Origin: an uncultured Lachnospiraceae bacterium
GTDB taxonomy: Bacteria; Bacillota; Clostridia; Lachnospirales; Lachnospiraceae
Length of the DNA stretch: 64,000 nucleotides
Assembly (NCBI GenBank): GCA_947176505.1
Contig: CAMWQW010000003.1
Span: forward strand, 62,001-126,000
Reading direction: 5' to 3'
Under the pieces are notes generated by a model. That model ran no database searches. It was given only the letters and a program-made list of their open reading frames with translations, and had not been told where the DNA came from. This document shows positions 51,645-60,348 of this stretch, in pieces. The position numbers and the translations under genes are program-made. Numbering within the stretch: position 1 is the first letter of the stretch; every line of letters starts with the position of its first letter.

Positions 51645-53621
51645 TTACCGTTTCTTACCGTACAGTTTAAGCGTTTCCGCTACCACTTCATCCCAGTTAT
51701 ACTTACCGCAGATATAGTCCGCGCTGTGTTTCCGGTACTCCTCCACAATTTCCGGATGTGCCAGCATATACTCAAGCTTCGTCCTCAAATCCTGCACATC
51801 GCCTTGATGAAACACAAAGGCTTTATCTTCCACCACTTCCGTGTTCTCACAGATATCGCTGACAAGACAGCAGTCGCCGTAGCTCATCGCCTCAAGCAGC
51901 GTAAGCGCCATGCCCTCCACGTCGCTTGGAAGCACAAACGCATAGGCATTGGAATATAGTTCTTCCAAAACCTGTCCCTGTACGAAATCCGTCATGATGA
52001 TCCGCTCGTCCTTTTCAACCATTTGATGAATCTGCTCCATGTACTCCACCGCATGGCTGTTTCCCCCGGCAATCACCAATTTCTTATCCGTGTCAATTTT
52101 TGAAAACGCTTCAATCAGGTAATGCACCCCTTTTTCCGGTACGATTCTGCCAAGCGACAACAGATAGCCGTCCTTAGTCAATCCGTATTTCTCCGTGATA
52201 AGCTGTGCCGCCTTCGGCTCCGGCTTGTCGATACCGTTAGGAATGTACGTCACTCTTCTATTGTAAGTATCTGCAAAATACTGCTGTACATTCTTGGATA
52301 AAACAATTACCTCATCAGCGTATTTTGCAGCCATCTTTTCACCCAGTTTAATCACATAGGAAGCAAAATTTCCCCATTTCGCCCGCTGCCAGTCCAGACC
52401 ATGTACTGTCACTACAATCTTTTTGTGAAAAAGCCTCGGAAGCCATACCATAACACACGGACCTTCCGCATGGAAGTGAAAAATATCGTATCTGCCGAAC
52501 ATCGCCCTGATTGTCGCAAAGAAGCTGTATACAATGGCATTCAATTTACTTGTACGGAACGTAGGAACAATATACACACGAACCCCTTTGTAGAACTTCC
52601 TGCCCTTCCACCCGTATTCCTGTTCATATTTCTTACCGGAAACATGGTGCCCGTAGCGGTTATACGCGTCCACATGATGTCCCATTGCAGCCATTCGCAC
52701 GGCAAGCTCTTCCACCACAATCTCCACTCCGCCCTCTCTGGACGGTATTCTCTTATGCCCGATCATTGCAATACGGAGCCGGTCTTTCCTGTTTATTTTT
52801 TCTCTCCCGACTGCCTTTCCTTCTCTTCCGGCTGCTCTCTGCTTTTCTTCCGCCCTTTCTCTTCTTAAGGCTTTACTCTCCTGATGAACATGATACATAA
52901 ATGAAAAGTTCGTATTTAAGTAACGCGGAATCATCCGTTTCGGATTTTGTATGATGCGGAACACCCATTCCAGACACATCTTCTGCATCCACATAGGTGC
53001 ACGCTTGGCAGTTCCCGCAATAAAATCAAAAGCGGCTCCCACGCCGAGCATAAGCCCGTTCACCTTACCGCGATGCTCGTACATCCACTTTTCCTGCTTC
53101 GGTGCGCCAAGCGCAACCCATATAAAATCTGCGCCGCTGTCATTTATCATGCGGATTGCATTTTCATCTTCTTCCTTTGTCAATTCTCTGTACGGCGGCG
53201 CATACATACCCACAATCCGAAGCTTCGGATACTTGACAAGCAGTACCTTTTTAAGCTGCTCTAAGGTATCCTGTGAGCTTCCGTAGAAGAAATGCGTATA
53301 GCCTTTTTCCTGAGACAAATGAAGTATCTCCGGCATCAGATCCGGTCCCGGTACGCGCTGGGCTTCCGTATATCCACGGCTTCGGCTGACGATTGATAAT
53401 GGCTGACCGTCCGGCAATGCCATGGCGGCGCTGTTCTGTATCCTGCGGTACTCTTTGTCCCGAAATGCCATCACCGTAGTATGTACATTGGAGACACAGA
53501 TATAATCGCCTTTTAAGCCGTCAAGATTCTCCGTGAGATAGGCAATCGTATCCTTCATGTTCGTCACATTGATATTGGTTTTCAAAATAGTACAGTATTT
53601 CAAGTCTTTTTTATTCATCAT
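51645..53621 (-). CDS. Two-domain glycosyltransferase: WecG/TagA/CpsF (GT26) fused to GT4
   Basis: 658 residues. N-terminal GT26 domain (about 10-245): INVTNMKDTIAYLTE, SNVHTTVMAFRDKEYRRI, MALPDGQPLSI (catalytic Asp D71), RVPGPDLM, FFYGSSQDTLEQL, IVGMYAPPYR, VALGAPKQEKWM and LEWVFRIIQNPKRMIPRYL. A basic linker (about 246-280, Arg/Glu-rich) leads to a complete GT4 domain (281-658): IAMIGHKRIPSREGGVE, VVTVHGLDWQRAKW, YIPNGIDKPEPKA, LLSLGRIVPEKGVHYLIEAF, LPSDVEGMALTLLEAMSYG. No stop or frameshift is seen between them. GT26 usually adds the second sugar onto an undecaprenyl-linked acceptor, and GT4 could add the third. Confidence 0.92.
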   Translation of the reverse strand: MMNKKDLKYCTILKTNINVTNMKDTIAYLTENLDGLKGDYICVSNVHTTVMAFRDKEYRRIQNSAAMALPDGQPLSIVSRSRGYTEAQRVPGPDLMPEILHLSQEKGYTHFFYGSSQDTLEQLKKVLLVKYPKLRIVGMYAPPYRELTKEEDENAIRMINDSGADFIWVALGAPKQEKWMYEHRGKVNGLMLGVGAAFDFIAGTAKRAPMWMQKMCLEWVFRIIQNPKRMIPRYLNTNFSFMYHVHQESKALRRERAEEKQRAAGREGKAVGREKINRKDRLRIAMIGHKRIPSREGGVEIVVEELAVRMAAMGHHVDAYNRYGHHVSGKKYEQEYGWKGRKFYKGVRVYIVPTFRTSKLNAIVYSFFATIRAMFGRYDIFHFHAEGPCVMVWLPRLFHKKIVVTVHGLDWQRAKWGNFASYVIKLGEKMAAKYADEVIVLSKNVQQYFADTYNRRVTYIPNGIDKPEPKAAQLITEKYGLTKDGYLLSLGRIVPEKGVHYLIEAFSKIDTDKKLVIAGGNSHAVEYMEQIHQMVEKDERIIMTDFVQGQVLEELYSNAYAFVLPSDVEGMALTLLEAMSYGDCCLVSDICENTEVVEDKAFVFHQGDVQDLRTKLEYMLAHPEIVEEYRKHSADYICGKYNWDEVVAETLKLYGKKR

Positions 53622-53686
53622 TCATCCTCGATTTCTCTACTATCGTACATGAACATTTCTCGTCAGGAAACTGCCCCTGTACAACA

Positions 53687-55279
53687 TCATGCTTTCCGCC
53701 TGCGGCTGTCCGTCCCGGCAAAAGTAAAATACGCCGTGCCCGCCATACCCACAAGGAATGCGCCGATCATCGCACTGCCCGTATAGTATCTGACCATCTC
53801 TAACACCACAGCCTTCCCCTGCACAAGCTGCATCGGATCCTCGCTGTCCATATAGTTCATGACCTTCCATCCCTCATATGCCGGATCCTGTTCGCTCTCA
53901 AGATAAACCGACGTTTTCTCCGTTGCGTCCGTGTAGAACCGGCGAACCACATATCCGTTCGGGACCGTATACAGGGCAGCGCATAAAATGATTCCCAACA
54001 CACCGCCCAAAGCCGTCAGGCACAAAATTTTTACCCTGCATTTACTCCATGTCAAGCGAGCCATTGCAAATATAGCGTCCGGCAGTCCGGCAAAGGGAAT
54101 CGCTATCGTCCTGTTAAGCTTCGGAAACAGGCAGTATTCTTCCGCTCCTTCTTTCTGCATAAAAAGCAGGCTTCCCAAGAAGACAAGCGTCACGTTTTTA
54201 AAGGATGTATTAAACAGTAACGGCTCCGTCCACCCGGCTCCCAAGAAACAGATAAGAATCACAAGCTCTCTCGTCCGCTGTTTATGCGTATCATAAAACA
54301 GCAGTGCAAAATACCCCAGCATAAGAATCACAAAAGTAACAAGCCCGTAATTAATATAACCCCATACATAAGAGTTATCCATTGTCATGGAAGAGCGCAC
54401 GATTTGGGAGATATCGGCTCCGAACAGGCTGTGATACTCCGAGCGCAGGAATTGCTCCGCCAGATAGATTCTTGTGTTCAGCTTAAAATTTAACTGCTGT
54501 ACATAGTAGCCCAGTCTCGGATGATAGAGGTAAAAAGGTGCGACAAAGGATAGCACCAGACATACCGGAAGCACCAGATTTGCAAGGATTTTCTCCGCAA
54601 TGCAAAACCGGGGTCTGACACGTATATACAAAAATCCGACCAGCAAAACGGAGACGATACCGAATCCGGTATAGCTGACGGAATACACAAATACAATGAG
54701 ATTACCAATCATCATCCATAAGAAATGCTTGAATTTATAATGGTCCTCCAGCTCATAGAGAATATACGCGCACAGTGCCAGATAAGTAATGTGCAAAATA
54801 TTAGGATGCGAAAATCCGAGACTCCAACGGAAAATATGACCGAGCCCCATCTTGGCATGCACCCTGTACACCGTATGCTCCAGTCGAAAAAAAGAAAAAA
54901 TGCTGAGCACAATCGCACAAAGCGACCACACCCACAGTCCGATATGGAAAACCTTCTTAACAGAAATATTCTTCATGCCCAACACCATAAATGCCAGAAA
55001 CAAAATACCTCTTTCATGGGATTCATGGAAAACAACCGCCGTCAAAAGCACAAAGACCGCCTGCATCACCCACTGCCTCTTCGTATAGGGCGTAATCAGA
55101 ATCTTCACGGCGCCAAGCAGGAATGCCGGAAGGACAAGCAGCTCAAACAACTTCTGCCCCTCATACAATCCCAGCCCCTTCGTGACGGATAATAAGATAA
55201 AGAAGCCGAAATAGCACGCCTCCGTCAATGTAATCTCTATGCTGTTTTCCTGTGCAATTTTAAGAAATCTGTTCTTCAT
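53687..55279 (-). CDS. Wzy-like O-antigen/exopolysaccharide polymerase (putative)
   Basis: 530 residues with about 12 hydrophobic helices. Large membrane protein with typical Wzy features: helices separated by short loops, and a large extracytoplasmic loop after the central helices containing HPRLGYYVQQLNFKLNTRIYLAEQFLRSEYHSLFGADIS (about 240-280); also RWSLGFSHPNILHITYLALCAYILYEL. Helices between about 200 and 240 and those after 295 flank it. A long C-terminal extracellular region (about 440-500) precedes the last helix. ATG at 55279. Its place beside the Wzx-like flippase and repeat-unit transferases fits polymerase; a ligase or similar enzyme is the alternative. Confidence 0.75.
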   Translation of the reverse strand: MKNRFLKIAQENSIEITLTEACYFGFFILLSVTKGLGLYEGQKLFELLVLPAFLLGAVKILITPYTKRQWVMQAVFVLLTAVVFHESHERGILFLAFMVLGMKNISVKKVFHIGLWVWSLCAIVLSIFSFFRLEHTVYRVHAKMGLGHIFRWSLGFSHPNILHITYLALCAYILYELEDHYKFKHFLWMMIGNLIVFVYSVSYTGFGIVSVLLVGFLYIRVRPRFCIAEKILANLVLPVCLVLSFVAPFYLYHPRLGYYVQQLNFKLNTRIYLAEQFLRSEYHSLFGADISQIVRSSMTMDNSYVWGYINYGLVTFVILMLGYFALLFYDTHKQRTRELVILICFLGAGWTEPLLFNTSFKNVTLVFLGSLLFMQKEGAEEYCLFPKLNRTIAIPFAGLPDAIFAMARLTWSKCRVKILCLTALGGVLGIILCAALYTVPNGYVVRRFYTDATEKTSVYLESEQDPAYEGWKVMNYMDSEDPMQLVQGKAVVLEMVRYYTGSAMIGAFLVGMAGTAYFTFAGTDSRRRKA

Positions 55280-55300
55280 TGATGTCTTCTTTCTTATTCT

Positions 55301-56479
55301 CTATAGCAATAACGCCGGTCCAAGTGCCCACGGGTAAGCGCCGTAGCGCTGCGGATACTGCCCGAACCCCTCACACTCTCCGGAACAGTCGTATACTTTT
55401 CCGTCTTTAACCGATCTGTATACCGCGTTTCTTCCCGCATCAAGCGCCTGCTCATATTTGGAATCCGTCAGGATACGAAGCTCTATTCCCTGCTTAATCG
55501 CTGCACAAATCATTCCTGTGGCGGAAGTATCGACCGGACCGTCCATAGCATGCAGCTGCCATGAAAAATATCCGTCCTTATGCTGATACGGCAATACGGC
55601 GTCTACCAGCCCGATATAGGAATCTTTAAGCCGCTCTGCCCCGTATTCGCTTATCATACAGCCTGCCATGCCGCGAAGCAGCCAGCCCACGGCTCTTCCC
55701 CAGCCAATAATACCGTACTTACATGCCGTATCCATCACATATCCGTGATAGGGAAGCCCCGTGGAACCGTCCATACCGTAGGCGGCAAAATTAACAATCT
55801 GCTTCACCGCAAGTTCCATGGCATCGTTCCTGCGATATGTCATGCCGTACCGATAGAGGAACGGACAGGCAAGACCGATAACGTCCACAAATATAAATCC
55901 GTTATTCTGCGCCGACCGATACGGAAAACTTCCCGCCTCGTCCACGGGACTGCTTAAGCCGTAACCGGCAAGCTTCTCAATCGCTTTCCGATATGTTTCC
56001 GCGCTGCGCGAATCGATTATTCCGTTATCCGTCCCGCTCGCACAATAATCCTCATACCCGTTAAGCAGCGTCTCTCCCGCCAGTAAATCATCGAGATAGT
56101 GAATCGGACATCCCTTGTTCGTCCACCTTGTATAGTAAGCGCCAAGCGCGTGGTCAATCTGTCCTAGTATGTCACTCTGCGCTGCTGCCTTCTCTTCTCC
56201 GACTGTCCGTGCCGCCACATTTTGCAGCTCTTTCCTGTAATGCCACAGTCCTGCCGCCAGAAGTCCCGTAGTCCAGAAAATCAAATCTTCCGGCGCATTT
56301 TCCCGTCGGAGAATATATTTCTTAATCCATCTTTTTGCTTTGGTCTTTGTATCCCACAAACCGTATGACATAAGCTCGCGGCAGGCAGTTTGCGCAAGCG
56401 CATCTTTATTTACTTTACTTTCCGGCTTATTTACCGCATCCTGCGTCATAGCCCTATCCAACCTTTCCCACCACGTCAA
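55301..56479 (-). CDS. Glycoside hydrolase family 88/105-like protein
   Basis: 392 residues, no signal peptide visible. Matches the alpha/alpha-barrel of GH88/GH105 unsaturated glucuronyl or rhamnogalacturonyl hydrolases: EDLIFWTTGLLAAGLWHY, PIHYLDDLLAGETLLNGYEDY (metal or catalytic Asp pair), FPYRSAQNNGFIFVDVIGLACPFLYRYG, CKYGIIGWGRAVGWLLRGMAG and FSWQLHAMDGPVDTSATGMICAAIKQGIE. Start is uncertain: TTG at 56479 overlaps the flippase TGA; ATG at 56449 has a GGAT site. Hydrolases like this within a biosynthetic operon are unexpected, and the enzyme could trim a polymer or act as a chain-length factor, or be a non-hydrolytic relative. Confidence 0.8.
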   Translation of the reverse strand: MTWWERLDRAMTQDAVNKPESKVNKDALAQTACRELMSYGLWDTKTKAKRWIKKYILRRENAPEDLIFWTTGLLAAGLWHYRKELQNVAARTVGEEKAAAQSDILGQIDHALGAYYTRWTNKGCPIHYLDDLLAGETLLNGYEDYCASGTDNGIIDSRSAETYRKAIEKLAGYGLSSPVDEAGSFPYRSAQNNGFIFVDVIGLACPFLYRYGMTYRRNDAMELAVKQIVNFAAYGMDGSTGLPYHGYVMDTACKYGIIGWGRAVGWLLRGMAGCMISEYGAERLKDSYIGLVDAVLPYQHKDGYFSWQLHAMDGPVDTSATGMICAAIKQGIELRILTDSKYEQALDAGRNAVYRSVKDGKVYDCSGECEGFGQYPQRYGAYPWALGPALLL

Positions 56480-58017
56480 TGGTAAATCTTCTTAAGAAAC
56501 GGCAGTCTGCCTGCCGCCAGATTCCATAGATAGCTAAATTCCTGTGTCTTATGAAAGAGCAGAAAGAAAATCATATTATAAACAAGTGTAATCACCACCG
56601 CCATCACAATAAACGTCACAAGATTCACCTGTACCATGATCAATGCCTTCACCGGAATCAAAAACAGCACGATACATGCAATGACTCCGATATACTTTGC
56701 CGAATCTGCAAAATAAGACCACGCCTTCTTTGAAAAACAGTTTTTGTATACAATCACCGGCTGAATAAGATTCGCCAGCACACCGGAAACTACCGTCCCG
56801 ACATATACACCTGCCAATCCGATATATTGAATGCCGATAATGGACAATACAAGGTTCACCGCGCCTTGGAACAAGGACAGATACTTATCCTGCTCGAATA
56901 CCCCCGCAGCAATTTTAAAGTTCACCAGAACAGTCCTGCCACCTTTGAGATAGAAATCAACCAACATTAATGTCAATACAATCTGTCCCAGTCCCCAGCT
57001 CTCATTTAGCCAGATTCCCGTAATCAAGGGTGTCAGAAGCAGCCAGAATCCGACTGCGGCAAACCCGTACAGCCAGCAGGCGGCAAACCTGTATACTTTG
57101 AACATCGTATGCTGCTTTTCTTTCGACTCCGTCGCCACCAGATTGCCGAATCCGGAAATCACGGAATTAAAAATCACCCCGATGAAATTAACGGCATATG
57201 TGATGATGAGAGTATAATTCCCTACGATTCCGACCCAGCCCACATCCATAAAATAGGTAATGATGATGCTGTCCGTTGACATTCTTGCCACATCTCCTAT
57301 TTTATGAAACATCAGCGCCTTCGTCTTGGTGACTACTACGCCCGTCTCCTCTTTGCCTAACTTCTTGACATCCCGCTCTCTCAAATAGGGATACAGCTTA
57401 TTAAAATAAATACTGACAAAAATTTTCTGCGCCAATTCCACTGCAGACTGTGTCAACAAAAACAGTAGGAAATTCTTCGTCGCAAGCAGAATGATAATCT
57501 GTGCAAAAACCGTAATAATCTTCGTAATTGTAGCGATATTCGTCTGAATATAGCCTCGCTGCTGCGCATTTGCCAGACTATACTTGTATGCCACAAAATA
57601 GGTGCTGACCGTATTAAAAAGAAAAATCAGGTAATACAGAATAAGCTCCCTGCCGGCAACTCCCTTGCTGTCAGTAATCAGATAGGGCAGAAAAGGAATC
57701 AGAACAACTCCCACGACCGCAATGATTCCCGCAATTGCCATATATGCCCTTTTATATAAACGCATATATGACTTAATCTTCTCCTGATCATTCTCGGCGA
57801 CCGGTTTGTACAGACTGTAGTTCAGTGCGCTTCCGATTCCCAGTTCCGCTAACGACAGTACACTTAATATATCTGTATACAAACTATTGACACCCAGCAG
57901 TGTTTTATCCAGAACCATGATAAAAACGGTTCTTTGCAAAAACCCCATAATCATGATAATAATATTGCCTATATATCCAAAGAAAATATTTTTCTCAGCC
58001 TGTCTGACTCTGCCCAT
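56476..58017 (-). CDS. wzx: Wzx-like polysaccharide flippase (MOP superfamily)
   Basis: 513 residues, about 14 predicted helices. N-terminal amphipathic start NIFFGYIGNIIIMIMGFLQRTVFIMVLDKTLLGVNSLYTDILSVLSLAELGIGSALNYSLYKP is typical of Gram-positive Wzx/CpsU flippases, and later helices (LVDFYLKGGRTVLVNFKIAAGVF, ALIMVQVNLVTFIVMAVVITLVYNMIF) agree. It moves undecaprenyl-linked repeat units outward for the polymerase. ATG at 58017. It overlaps the GH88/105 gene by 4 bases, with pyruvyltransferase and glycosyltransferases upstream and polymerase two genes downstream: a complete Wzx/Wzy-style set. Confidence 0.9.
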   Translation of the reverse strand: MGRVRQAEKNIFFGYIGNIIIMIMGFLQRTVFIMVLDKTLLGVNSLYTDILSVLSLAELGIGSALNYSLYKPVAENDQEKIKSYMRLYKRAYMAIAGIIAVVGVVLIPFLPYLITDSKGVAGRELILYYLIFLFNTVSTYFVAYKYSLANAQQRGYIQTNIATITKIITVFAQIIILLATKNFLLFLLTQSAVELAQKIFVSIYFNKLYPYLRERDVKKLGKEETGVVVTKTKALMFHKIGDVARMSTDSIIITYFMDVGWVGIVGNYTLIITYAVNFIGVIFNSVISGFGNLVATESKEKQHTMFKVYRFAACWLYGFAAVGFWLLLTPLITGIWLNESWGLGQIVLTLMLVDFYLKGGRTVLVNFKIAAGVFEQDKYLSLFQGAVNLVLSIIGIQYIGLAGVYVGTVVSGVLANLIQPVIVYKNCFSKKAWSYFADSAKYIGVIACIVLFLIPVKALIMVQVNLVTFIVMAVVITLVYNMIFFLLFHKTQEFSYLWNLAAGRLPFLKKIYH

Positions 58018-58044
58018 CGCATTGCCTTTCCGAACTTCAGGTCT

Positions 58045-59229
58045 CTATTGTCCTGTTACCTGTTTCCATATTTTACGGACCTCATCCCCTGCCGCTTCCG
58101 CCTTGGCAACATACTCCGGCATCATGGAGGTAAGCCGCTGTCTGATTTCCGGTTCCCTGTCCATCATCCAGTCATATGCCCGTATCAATTCTTCCGGATT
58201 CTCCAATGCCTGCACCGGAAGAACATAGTGCTCTTCACTGCCAAATAAATCCCTTGCAATCCCCCGTGCCTTCACGGAGTAACCTACCACCAGCGTGGGC
58301 ACACAACTTGAATAAGCCGCAATCGTCGCATGTGTTCTTGCTCCGATAAACGCCCGGCAGTTAGAAATGATATATTTAATCTTCTGACAGGACATATCCG
58401 GAAACAGCATTACTCTCCCATTCCCTTCGTATCCTCTGTAAAGTTCTTTCAGAGTCAGCCTGTCATCGTTATAGTTCCACATAACATGCGGTATCAAAGC
58501 CACGCAATTATCCGTAGTCTGCAGAATATGATCGATCAGTTTGCGGTAATTGGCAAGTGTGATGCCTTTCACTTTCTCGTGCCTTACAATCATCGGGCTG
58601 ACATTGATCCCGACAGTCTTCCCCACCGCAAACCGCTTCGGAAGTTCCATCGTCTCCGGTTTTAACGCAAACGCCGGGTCTGGATATGCCTTCACATTCT
58701 CCGTGACACCTGCCGCTCTAAGCGCCTCCTCGGTAATGGACTCTCTCGGCGTAATCAGGGTATAGCGCTTCATATCCTCAACGACCTGTTCCTCCTGCAA
58801 AAGCTCCGGTTCAATAGAGCAGCCCCAGAGAATCGTCTTTCCTCCTGCACGGTTAAAAGTACTGTTTGCAACAATCGCTTCTTTCTTGGAAATTTCATAG
58901 CAATACATATCGCCGCCCGTAGACATGTACAAAGGCACCTTGTTCTTGCCGAGAACCTTATGGAACCGATACCGCATAAACGACTCCGGATCATGGAACA
59001 CGGCTCGCCAGACATAGTACCACACATGTGCAAAAAAATGCTCTGCAATCTTCCTCTCCTGCAAAATATCGCACAAAGGTTCCAGAGAATAGAATCTGTC
59101 TTCTTTCTCACTGTTTGTCACAAGAAGCTTGGGAATCTCCTCCAACATGTGGCATGTACTGTTTATAATTGCCTCGCATCCGTGGTTTCCGCTGCCGCCG
59201 TGCAAATACATCACTATCCGATTATCCAT
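58045..59229 (-). CDS. Polysaccharide pyruvyl transferase family protein
   Basis: 394 residues. CsaB/WcaK family: begins VMYLHGGSGNHGCEAIINST, with MSTGGDMYCYE, ILWGCSIEP, YTLITPRESITEEALRAAGV, AYPDPAFALKPET, VGINVSPMIV and RAFIGARTHATIAAYSSCVPTLVVGYSVKARGIARDLFG (about 285-325). The family adds pyruvyl ketal groups from PEP to sugars, giving negative charge. ATG at 59229. Gene order GT2, pyruvyltransferase, flippase suggests modification of the lipid-linked unit before export. Confidence 0.92.
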   Translation of the reverse strand: MDNRIVMYLHGGSGNHGCEAIINSTCHMLEEIPKLLVTNSEKEDRFYSLEPLCDILQERKIAEHFFAHVWYYVWRAVFHDPESFMRYRFHKVLGKNKVPLYMSTGGDMYCYEISKKEAIVANSTFNRAGGKTILWGCSIEPELLQEEQVVEDMKRYTLITPRESITEEALRAAGVTENVKAYPDPAFALKPETMELPKRFAVGKTVGINVSPMIVRHEKVKGITLANYRKLIDHILQTTDNCVALIPHVMWNYNDDRLTLKELYRGYEGNGRVMLFPDMSCQKIKYIISNCRAFIGARTHATIAAYSSCVPTLVVGYSVKARGIARDLFGSEEHYVLPVQALENPEELIRAYDWMMDREPEIRQRLTSMMPEYVAKAEAAGDEVRKIWKQVTGQ

Positions 59230-59283
59230 TTTACTGACCGCGCCCTCTCTTTCGTCTCTGCCTTCAAACCCTCTTTCAAATTC

Positions 59284-60348
59284 TTATGCCGTCACATCAG
59301 ATGTCTTTCTACCCCTGCCTCTCCTGCCGGAAGCATCATACCGCTTCACAATCATCCTAAGGATATGCAGAAGCATCTTGTTAGGATACTGCATACCGAG
59401 ATAGAGGAGCGCATTCGCCCTGCTCGTGACGGATAACGGTGTATTTACTATCTTCTCCCGCACTTTGGCATCCATGAAAATGTGTTGTATCTTCCGCACA
59501 TAATCTTTATCCGGATTGCGCAGTTCATTCTTCATCACATACATCATCATATAACAGTATTCCCTGTTAAGCTTCTCCTCACCATCAGAAACGTTCTGAT
59601 CCTGTACAATCTTACTGACAGCCTCGTACCATTTGGCAATGCTTAGCGCGTTGTCAGGATCGTAGGCATGTACGATAGAGTCTTCCACATAACGGTAGTG
59701 ATAGAACAACGCCTCCTCCATAATCACAATTCTTGTGCTCTTAAGAAGCGCCGGATAAATCAGATTAAAATCATCTCCCATGCGCAGCGTCGTATCATAA
59801 TATTTCTCATTACCCTCGAACACGGATTTCTCACACAGTTTCATACAGCGGGACATCGGAATGATTCTGTTTTCCCTGCCAAGGAGCCTGTCCTTGATTT
59901 CTTCGTCAAGCCGCGTGCCCTCATAAATCCCCGGAGAAAGTGGCTGGATTACCGGAGTCGTCTCTCTCTGCTTTTCCAGTACATGATTGCAGCAGACAAT
60001 CTCACCCTCACATCCGACGAGACATTCCGCCATCTCACTAAGCATTTCTTTGCTCACATAATCATCACTGTCAACAAAAGTATAGTAGTCCCCTGCAGCC
60101 TCCTGCAAACCGGTCATGGCTGCCGCCGTAGGACCGCCGTTCTTCTGGTGGAACACTCTGACTCTGTTGTCCTTTTGCGCATATTTATCACAGATTTGTC
60201 CGCTTGTATCTGTCGAACCGTCATCCACAAGCAGCAGTTCCAGATTGCCGTATTTCTGAGACAAAACGCTCTCGATACACTGCGCAAGATACTTTTCTTT
60301 GTTGTATACGGGAACAATCACGCTGATTTTGTATTTTTGTTTCTGCAT
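59284..60348 (-). CDS. GT2 glycosyltransferase
   Basis: 354 residues. GT-A: ISVIVPVYNKEKYLAQCIESVLSQKYGNLELLLVDDGSTDTSGQICDKYAQ, FHQKNGGPTAAAMTGLQEAAGDYYTFVDSDDYVSKEM (DSDD metal site). The mid-section GRENRIIPMSRCMKLCEKSVFEGN and a C-terminal helical part follow, ending with a basic Arg/Gly-rich tail (ASGRRGRGRKTSDV). Start is ATG 60348, sharing a base with the TAA of the fucosyltransferase (TAATG); the frame open to 60420 would overlap it. Translation is probably coupled. Donor unknown. Confidence 0.92.
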   Translation of the reverse strand: MQKQKYKISVIVPVYNKEKYLAQCIESVLSQKYGNLELLLVDDGSTDTSGQICDKYAQKDNRVRVFHQKNGGPTAAAMTGLQEAAGDYYTFVDSDDYVSKEMLSEMAECLVGCEGEIVCCNHVLEKQRETTPVIQPLSPGIYEGTRLDEEIKDRLLGRENRIIPMSRCMKLCEKSVFEGNEKYYDTTLRMGDDFNLIYPALLKSTRIVIMEEALFYHYRYVEDSIVHAYDPDNALSIAKWYEAVSKIVQDQNVSDGEEKLNREYCYMMMYVMKNELRNPDKDYVRKIQHIFMDAKVREKIVNTPLSVTSRANALLYLGMQYPNKMLLHILRMIVKRYDASGRRGRGRKTSDVTA

